A DNA stretch of 28,923 bases from JANOAR01 sp031411235 (GTDB taxonomy: Bacteria > Verrucomicrobiota > Verrucomicrobiia > Verrucomicrobiales > Verrucomicrobiaceae): assembly GCA_031411235.1 (NCBI GenBank), contig JANOAR010000041.1:1-28923 (forward strand), given 5' to 3'. Shown in pieces: positions 23,596 to 28,923 of the stretch. The notes under the pieces are model-generated. The model worked only from the letters and a program-made list of their open reading frames with translations. It did no database searches and was not told where the DNA came from. The position numbers were made by a program, and so were the translations under genes. Each line of letters begins with the position of its first letter. Within the stretch, counting starts at the first letter, position 1.

Positions 23596-24767
23596 CTACT
23601 GCGCTGTGCTGCTCAGCGCAGCCTTCAGTGCCGTAGGCACGACCTTCTTGCATCCTCGCCTGGAAAGCCGCCCGACTGCTGCACCATGAAGACGACGACG
23701 CGCTGCTTTTTGGGATCGACCCACATGTGCGTGGCGTAGGCTCCGCCGTGGTCGTAGCTACCTTGGCTCAGGGCATCGGCAGCATTGTTGTCGCTGGTTA
23801 TGACTTGCAGGCCGAAGCCATAAGTCGCGAGGCGCTCACCTTGTTTGGCTTGGCCGGACTGCACGCGGGTCATGGTTTTGACGGCCTCTTCACTCAGCAG
23901 TCGCTTGCCCTGCCACTCGCCTAGGCGCAGCAGCAGTTGGCAGAATTTCGCCACATCGGCGGCGGTGGAAAAGTAGCCTCCGCCAGGCATCGGCGTGCGG
24001 TTGGCCCGGTCGGTGAGCGGGTACTTCAATTGGCTGATGGGGGTCTCCTCAATGTTGGTTTTATCGGCGGTGGGTTTGTAGGATTTGGCGAGACGCGAGA
24101 CTTGCTCATCATTCGGCCAGAAGGTGGTGTCCGTCATGCCCAGAGGCTTCAGCAAGCGCTCGTCCATAAAGTCCTCGAAAGTTTTACCAGTGATGACTTC
24201 GATCATACGTGCCGCCGTGTTGATGCCTGCATTGCTATACAAATACTGCGTGCCGGGCTCCGAAACGAGCGGCGTAGCGGCATAGCTGCGGGTGCGCTCA
24301 CTCAGCGGTGTAACATCAAGCGTAGGCTGCTCGGCGGCGGATTTGAACGCTAAGCCACTGCTATGGCTGAGCACTTGACGAACGGTCGGCGGATGCGCGG
24401 GAGGCTGCCCATTGGCGAGTTTCACAGCAGTGAACTCAGGCAAATAGTTCGCCACCGGATCATCGAGTTTCACCTTACCTTCATCGACCAGCACCATCAG
24501 GCCCGCAGCCGTCATGGCCTTGGACATGGAGGCAATCCAAAACGTGGCGTTGGCCCGCATGGGCTTCTTCGTGGCGATGTCCTCATAGCCTACCGTTTCG
24601 AGGCTCAAGACTTTGTCTTTGTCGGCAACGAGCGTCACCGCCCCCGCGAGGATGTGGCTATCGACAAAGGGCTGCAAGGCACTGGCGATTTTCTTTGGAA
24701 CCTCGGCAAAGGTTGCCGTGGCAAGGGCGAGACAGCAGGCCGTGAGGAGTGTGGTAAAAATGCGCAT
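23596..24767 (-). CDS. Exported serine hydrolase, beta-lactamase/class C family, 3' frameshift
   Basis: The ATG at 24767 gives a signal peptide (MRIFTTLLTACCLALATATFA). The class C beta-lactamase/DD-peptidase motifs are present: SMSK at 80-83 (nucleophile and lysine), YSN at 177-179, and HGG at 340-342 in place of KTG. Such proteins act in the periplasm on peptidoglycan peptides, esters or lactams; true antibiotic resistance should not be inferred. As read, the frame stops at 23625 after GGFPGED plus eight unlikely residues. Adding one base near 23651 continues as GKKVVPTALKAALSSTAQ and stops at 23596, a far more natural C terminus. The protein probably works either way since all catalytic motifs precede the shift. 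Confidence 0.85.
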
Positions 24768-24894
24768 GGAGCCAGAGCAATCAGCACGAACCCCGTCGAT
24801 CTTTCGGCGCGGCACTAGATAACCCCACGCAGTGCCGTGCCGTCCGCAGTGGACATCCCCCCGCGGCGGTGGATGATGCGCCCCCTCGCTCCCC

Positions 24895-26148
24895 ATGATC
24901 ATCGAACTCGTCAATACTGGCACCGAACTCCTCCTCGGAGACACCATCAACACCAACGCCGCCTGGATCGGCCAACGCATGGCCGCCCTCGGCCTCGATG
25001 TCTCGCGGCAGACGATTATCCCCGATGGTGCCGTCATTAAAACCGCCATCGCCGAGGCTGCGCAGCGCGCCGATGTGCTGCTCATCACGGGCGGCCTCGG
25101 CCCCACCAATGACGACGTCACCCGCGAGTCGGCTGCCGAGTTGCTCGGGCTACCGCTCGAACTCAACGCCAGTGTCATGGCCCACCTCGACGCCTATTTC
25201 AGCAAGCGCAATAAGCCCGTCAACGAGGCCACCAAACGCCAAGCCATGGTGCCCCACGGAGCCGAGGTCATGCCCAACCCCGTAGGCACCGCCCCCGGCC
25301 TCTACATCCCTGCCGAGTGCGGCGCGGGCAAAGGCTTGCGCTGCGCGATGTTCCTGCTGCCCGGCCCACCACGCGAGCTGAAGCCCATGGTCGAAAACGA
25401 AGTCGAGCCCCGGCTCAAGCGCCTGCGCCCCGACCTCGCCGACCGCGCCGTGCTCTACATGAAAGTCACTGGACTCGGCGAGTCCGACATCGTTGATCAC
25501 ATCGAAAAAGACCTCGAAGCCATGCCCACCCTGGAGCTAGGCTACTGCCTGGGCCGGGGCGATGTGGATGTGCGTCTCTCGGGTAAAGCCAATGTCGTCG
25601 CCACAGCCGCGCAGCTCGTTCGCGAGCGCATCGGCGACTTCGTCTTCAGCGAGGATCGCCGCATTCTCGAAGAGGTCGTCGTTCACCTGCTCACGGAGAA
25701 AGGACAAACCGTGGCCACCGCCGAAAGCTGCACGGGTGGCGAGTTGGCCACCCGACTCACCAACGTCAGCGGAGCCTCCGCCGTCTTCGGCCACGGACTC
25801 ATCACCTATGCCAATGCTGCCAAGACCCAGCACCTTGGCGTGCCCGCAGCCCTCATCGCGCAGCACGGGGCCGTCTGCGCCGAAGTCGCCAGCGCCATGG
25901 CCGAAGGCTGCCTGCGAGCGAGTGGTGCCAATCACGCCCTCGCCTGCACCGGCATCGCCGGCCCCACGGGAGGCACTGTGGAAAAACCTCTCGGCACGGT
26001 CTTCATCGCTCTCGCCTCACGCGGCCAATCCACCGAAGTTCGGCGTTATATCTACCCCGGCATCCGCGACCGTTTCAAGCTGCTCACCACACAGACAGCG
26101 CTCGACATGTTACGCCGCAGACTGCTAGGCTTAGCCATTCCAGGCTGA
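24895..26148 (+). CDS. cinA: CinA family nicotinamide-nucleotide amidohydrolase
   Basis: This 417-residue protein has two domains. The N-terminal MoCF/COG1058 domain (about 1-170) shows NTGTELLLGDTINTN and TGGLGPTNDDVT. The C-terminal amidase domain (about 255-415) shows AESCTGG at 276-282 with the likely nucleophile Ser278, and ACTGIAGPTGG. The C-terminal domain deamidates NMN to NaMN in pyridine nucleotide recycling; the N-terminal domain is linked to ADP-ribose pyrophosphatase activity in some species. It is divergent from the beta-lactamase-like gene, with 127 bases between starts, and is followed after 22 bases by the Ig-like membrane protein gene. Confidence 0.95.
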   Translation: MIIELVNTGTELLLGDTINTNAAWIGQRMAALGLDVSRQTIIPDGAVIKTAIAEAAQRADVLLITGGLGPTNDDVTRESAAELLGLPLELNASVMAHLDAYFSKRNKPVNEATKRQAMVPHGAEVMPNPVGTAPGLYIPAECGAGKGLRCAMFLLPGPPRELKPMVENEVEPRLKRLRPDLADRAVLYMKVTGLGESDIVDHIEKDLEAMPTLELGYCLGRGDVDVRLSGKANVVATAAQLVRERIGDFVFSEDRRILEEVVVHLLTEKGQTVATAESCTGGELATRLTNVSGASAVFGHGLITYANAAKTQHLGVPAALIAQHGAVCAEVASAMAEGCLRASGANHALACTGIAGPTGGTVEKPLGTVFIALASRGQSTEVRRYIYPGIRDRFKLLTTQTALDMLRRRLLGLAIPG

Positions 26149-26170
26149 TCTCCCCCTACCCCACCGCTTT

Positions 26171-28282
26171 ATGATTCACCCTCTCCTCACCCGCATGAAA
26201 CACCTCTGGCCAGCGCTCCTCGCCCTGTGCCTCGGTCTCAGCATCCTCGCCCATGCCGACGTCACCAAGACCCCAGGCGAAAAACCCAAGGACAGCACCA
26301 AGGACTTCCGCAAGGACAAAGACAAGAACGGCTACGCCACGCCCGAAGCCAGAAACGGCACCACCAACTTCGTCTCCGGCATGAGCGTTGATGTCATCCT
26401 CGACGTGGACACCTCCTATCTCGGCTTGGTTAAATTCAGCCTCCGCGACCTCCCCCAGCACGGCAAGCTCTCCGAGATACGCCCGCATCCCACGGCGATG
26501 AACAAAGCCATCGTCACCTACATCCACGACGCCGCTAGCGGCCAGCTCATCGACCGCTTCAGCTTCGTCGCTCGCCTCAGTGGAGGCTCCTCCTCCGCCC
26601 CCGGCGTCGTCAGCCTCATCGGCAAACGCGCCGACCCCATCATCGAAGTCGTCAAGCATCCCCTCTTCCGTCGCGTCGAGCCCGGCAACATCGACAAAGG
26701 CATCCTCGTGCTGCGCAACAAAGGCTTCGCCACCTACACCCAGGACATGACCTGGCCCCCCCCCTGGCAAGGGCCACCACGGCTCGAAGTCAACGTCGGC
26801 GAAGAGCGCGAATTCCTCATCACCGTCAAGCCACCTGCCGCAGGCGCGTACACCTTTGAAAAAGAGCTGCAAACCGGCATCCCGAGCAGCCGCATCAAGT
26901 GCTACGTCGAGTGCGTGCAGGCCTTCGTCGTCTCTCCCAGCAGCATCGAATTAAAGTTCGACCCCGCCACAGGCACACGCTCAGGCAGCGTCCAAGTCTC
27001 CAACGCCAGCGACACCCCGCTCAAGCTTGCCGTCCAATCCTCAGACCGTCTCTTGGCCGTCAAAGACATCCTCCTTGAACCGAAAAAAAGCATGGATCTC
27101 AGCATCCGTCTCGATGCCGATGACGTCGCCGCCTTCCGTGGTGAACTCTGGCTAGTGCAGGAGCCCTATCGCGAAAAAATCCTCATCAGCGCCCTCGCCG
27201 AGCCCGCGCAAATCCAACTCCTCGCGCCCATCGGAGCCAACACCGATCTCGGCATCATCAACAAAGGCAGCGAGGCTAAAGTCATCCTCAGCATCGCCAA
27301 CATCGGCGGCACCAACGCCGAGCTTTCCCTGCTCGTGCCGCCACCCTACACCCTCCTGGATGATCGCGCCGATCTCCGTGTCGAGCCCCGCCAAACCAAA
27401 AACTTCACCCTCGCCTTCAAGCCCGAACAACCCGGCAAATACGACACCCTCATCACCATCGACGGCAACGCGGGCAAAATACCCCTCAGCCTCAAAGCCA
27501 GCATGGTGGATCCCGCTCGCCCCGCGAAAGCCGCCCCCGTCGCCAACCCCAAAAACGCCGATCCCTACCGCCCCATCATCCTCGGCGGAGCACCGAACAA
27601 AAGCGCCCCCACGGCGGCAAAACCCGGCACCACAGGGCCGACCACGCTCCAGATCAATGCCCCATCTGCGCCCGTCGCAACCCCCACTACTTCGACCTCA
27701 GCCACCCCGCCCGCCCCCGCAGTCCCAGGGGACGACGGTGCCCTCAAAACCACCGTTTCCCCCTCGAAATTCGGCACGGCCAATGCCGCCTTCTTTAACT
27801 ACATGGCAAACTACGGCATCGGGGCCGAGATCCTCCCCGAACTGCGCAGCAAGACCCTGCAACGCGTCGAACAAATCGGCGTCGTCGATGCCACCACCGA
27901 CACCATCGTCGTCGGCTGGATGCCCCCCGAAGTGAAGCCCAAATCCTACTCCCTACAAACCTCGGGCCGAGTCCGAAACGAAGCCACTGGCATGACCATG
28001 AAGTCCTGGAAAAACATCGACAAGTGGGAACCCGTAGAGATGCCCAACGGAGCCGTCGCCGCCCGTGTCAGCAACCTCGCGCCGCAGACCCCCTATGAGT
28101 TTCGCGTGCTCGGCATCGACGACGAAGGCAAGCTCTCCCGCGCCTCCGACATCCTCACCGTCACCACCGCCGCCCCCTATTCCGTGCCCAGTTGGTTATG
28201 GACGCTGCTCATCACGATCATCGGCGCCATCATCATCGTCATCCTGCGCCGCGTGCAGGCCGGGCACTGGCAGCGAGTCTAG
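26171..28282 (+). CDS. Exported Ig-like/FN3 protein with C-terminal membrane anchor
   Basis: This 703-residue protein has a signal peptide (LWPALLALCLGLSILAHA at about 11-28); ATG 26195, eight codons in, is an equally good start. Next come a Lys/Asp-rich stretch, beta domains at about 45-250, and two or three ASH/DUF1573-type Ig-like modules at about 250-455 (VSPSSIELKFDPATGT, SGSVQVSNASD, ILSIANIGGTNAELSL). A Pro/Thr/Ala linker runs from about 455 to 535. A fibronectin type III domain follows at about 570-665 (LAPQTPYEFRVLGIDDEGK), then a transmembrane helix at about 672-692 with an RR...R cytoplasmic tail. This predicts an outward-facing structural or binding protein; its ligand is unknown. 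The tail codons overlap a core-like copy of the downstream repeat. Confidence 0.82.
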   Translation: MIHPLLTRMKHLWPALLALCLGLSILAHADVTKTPGEKPKDSTKDFRKDKDKNGYATPEARNGTTNFVSGMSVDVILDVDTSYLGLVKFSLRDLPQHGKLSEIRPHPTAMNKAIVTYIHDAASGQLIDRFSFVARLSGGSSSAPGVVSLIGKRADPIIEVVKHPLFRRVEPGNIDKGILVLRNKGFATYTQDMTWPPPWQGPPRLEVNVGEEREFLITVKPPAAGAYTFEKELQTGIPSSRIKCYVECVQAFVVSPSSIELKFDPATGTRSGSVQVSNASDTPLKLAVQSSDRLLAVKDILLEPKKSMDLSIRLDADDVAAFRGELWLVQEPYREKILISALAEPAQIQLLAPIGANTDLGIINKGSEAKVILSIANIGGTNAELSLLVPPPYTLLDDRADLRVEPRQTKNFTLAFKPEQPGKYDTLITIDGNAGKIPLSLKASMVDPARPAKAAPVANPKNADPYRPIILGGAPNKSAPTAAKPGTTGPTTLQINAPSAPVATPTTSTSATPPAPAVPGDDGALKTTVSPSKFGTANAAFFNYMANYGIGAEILPELRSKTLQRVEQIGVVDATTDTIVVGWMPPEVKPKSYSLQTSGRVRNEATGMTMKSWKNIDKWEPVEMPNGAVAARVSNLAPQTPYEFRVLGIDDEGKLSRASDILTVTTAAPYSVPSWLWTLLITIIGAIIIVILRRVQAGHWQRV

Positions 28283-28375
28283 TGGCATGGGTCGGCGCAC
28301 CGTAGCCTTTGCCCGTGAGGGCGGGGTGGGCGCGATTGCTTTGCTCACCGCAAACGCGCGGCACTTGCGGGCCGG

Positions 28376-28700
28376 ATGGGGGCTGGCAGTCGTGGCAACA
28401 ACGGGCGCGGAGCCGTGTGCCACGCTGGCAAAGCTGAAAAACGACGGACAACGCACCCGGTTCCCGTGAGGCAATGCCCTCCACGACGCTCCCGGCACCC
28501 GCCTGCCATCTCGGGACGTGCCCACGCCCGCCGTGGAGCCCTGTGCCCGTGTGGCAAGGGGGTCGATGACGGCCATGGAACCCTGTGCCACACTGGCACA
28601 CGCCTCAACGACGGAGCGCTGACCCGTGTGACACTGGCAGAGGTGTCGATGACGGCCCTGGAGTGCCCTGCCACGCTGGCAGTCGCCCCAGTGACGGTCG
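28376..28700. repeat. Eight-unit 40-43 bp tandem repeat with palindromic core
   Basis: Copies of a 13-bp core related to TGCCACnCTGGCA start at 28376, 28418, 28461, 28504, 28544, 28586, 28627 and 28669, spaced 42, 43, 43, 40, 42, 41 and 42 bp. The best cores (28418, 28586, 28669) keep both half-sites TGCCA and TGGCA around three bases. Other parts of the unit also recur, for example GTCGATGACGGCC at 28562 and 28645. Core-like matches at 28260 and 28310 are off the period. All three minus-strand frames are open across much of it, which I attribute to base composition. Confidence 0.85.
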
Positions 28701-28739
28701 CTGCGCGGTACCCCACACGCCGACCTGACGCAGCAAGGG

Positions 28740-28806
28740 CTTGGCAACCCACTCCAACCAAGCTGCCCGTTGAGCCATTAAGCCCGAACGCCGCGATTCA
28801 GCGGTG
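28740..28806. other. Two short hairpins after the tandem array
   Basis: CTTGG at 28740-28744 can pair with CCAAG at 28758-28762, and CGCCGC at 28789-28794 can pair with GCGGTG at 28801-28806 (one G-U pair) around a 6-base loop. Each alone could be chance, but they stand between the tandem array and the strong hairpin at 28835. No gene is convincingly present from 28283 to the end of the window. Confidence 0.4.
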
Positions 28807-28834
28807 GCTAGCTTTGCCAAGGCTTGAGTCTCAG

Positions 28835-28893
28835 GCGGTTTGGCGATGGCGGGACTGTATTGGAAAATACCGAGCCCGCCGTCGCCGAACCGC
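28835..28893 (+). ncRNA. Long hairpin with GGAA tetraloop, candidate structured RNA
   Basis: Bases 28835-28853 pair with 28875-28893 over 19 consecutive positions: 17 Watson-Crick and two T-G (41 with 87, 47 with 81 in the 288xx numbering). After an asymmetric internal loop (ACT against CGAG), a second perfect 5-bp stem GTATT/AATAC closes on the loop GGAA, a GNRA type. Both non-Watson-Crick pairs are U-G in a plus-strand transcript but would be A-C mismatches in a minus-strand transcript, favouring plus-strand transcription. It may instead be the end of a palindromic mobile repeat. Confidence 0.45.
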
Positions 28894-28923
28894 ATCAGGC
28901 CAAGGATGGGTGAAGAGAGTCGC

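Noticed and set aside
23625..24767. Antibiotic-resistance beta-lactamase
   Set aside because: The motifs SMSK, YSN and HGG fit the broad class C/esterase/DD-peptidase family, which is mostly not resistance-related.
22206..24767. Defence island or toxin-antitoxin module around the Uma2 gene
   Set aside because: The neighbours (dehydrogenase subunit, hydrolase, small membrane protein) have no known defence role and no toxin or antitoxin pair is visible.
28376..28700. CRISPR array at the window end
   Set aside because: The 40-43 bp units are degenerate throughout, with no identical repeat separated by unique spacers, and no cas gene is nearby.
28196..28747. Minus-strand frame encoding a 14-residue peptide repeat
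   Set aside because: The peptide repeat follows from the 42-bp DNA period and low stop density; the frame also runs antisense into the Ig-like gene.
28605..28895. Minus-strand 96-residue open frame starting MRFGDGGLGIFQY
   Set aside because: Its first third looks protein-like, but it covers the hairpin and runs into the tandem array; all three minus frames are open there. Kept only as an alternative reading of the repeat region.

Overview
The window looks like chromosomal DNA of a member of the Verrucomicrobiota, probably near the Verrucomicrobiaceae/Prosthecobacter group. This is inferred from the very large secreted haem-motif/WD40/DUF1549/DUF1553 protein, a stand-alone phosphopantothenoylcysteine decarboxylase beside dnaN, a gluconate-dehydrogenase-subunit-3-like Tat protein, a Uma2 protein and GC-rich sequence with few Shine-Dalgarno sites. 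No database search was possible, so names rest on motifs and architecture.

Layout. Positions 1-2303 hold the 3' part of a large FtsK/SpoIIIE-type ATPase gene, followed by a small membrane protein (2313-3029). On the minus strand come a zinc-type alcohol/polyol dehydrogenase (3107-4132), an O-antigen-ligase/polymerase-like membrane protein (4442-5776), a 1710-residue secreted multidomain protein (5830-10962) and CoaC-type decarboxylase (11152-11703). From 11983 the plus strand carries dnaN and a proline-rich lipoprotein closed by a terminator, then a biosynthetic run tyrA-aroA-cmk-plsC (13738-17376). This converges on a minus-strand housekeeping run that reads MFS transporter, prs, rplY, pth, rpsF (21697 down to 17467). 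Positions 21788-24767 hold four minus-strand accessory genes: a small membrane protein, a Uma2-family protein, a gluconate dehydrogenase subunit 3-like protein and a serine beta-lactamase-like hydrolase with an apparent frameshift at its 3' end. Plus-strand cinA and a secreted, membrane-anchored Ig/FN3-type protein follow. The last 640 bases hold no convincing gene but are full of repeats.

How the genes work together. tyrA and aroA serve aromatic amino acid synthesis, cmk nucleotide metabolism and plsC phospholipid synthesis. prs makes PRPP, while rplY, pth and rpsF serve translation. The 1710-residue protein belongs to a class of exported proteins typical of the Planctomycetes-Verrucomicrobia group whose biochemical role is largely unknown.

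The most unusual content is non-coding: (i) three intergenic loci built from drifting 7-bp tandem repeats, two of them folded into inverted repeats and two abutting start codons; (ii) an eight-unit array of about 42 bp per unit with a palindromic TGCCA-N3-TGGCA core after 28282; (iii) a 19-bp hairpin with two G-U pairs and a GGAA tetraloop at 28835-28893; (iv) a double-hairpin palindromic element apparently inserted in frame within the FtsK-like gene. No tRNA, rRNA, CRISPR, insertion sequence or defence island was seen.
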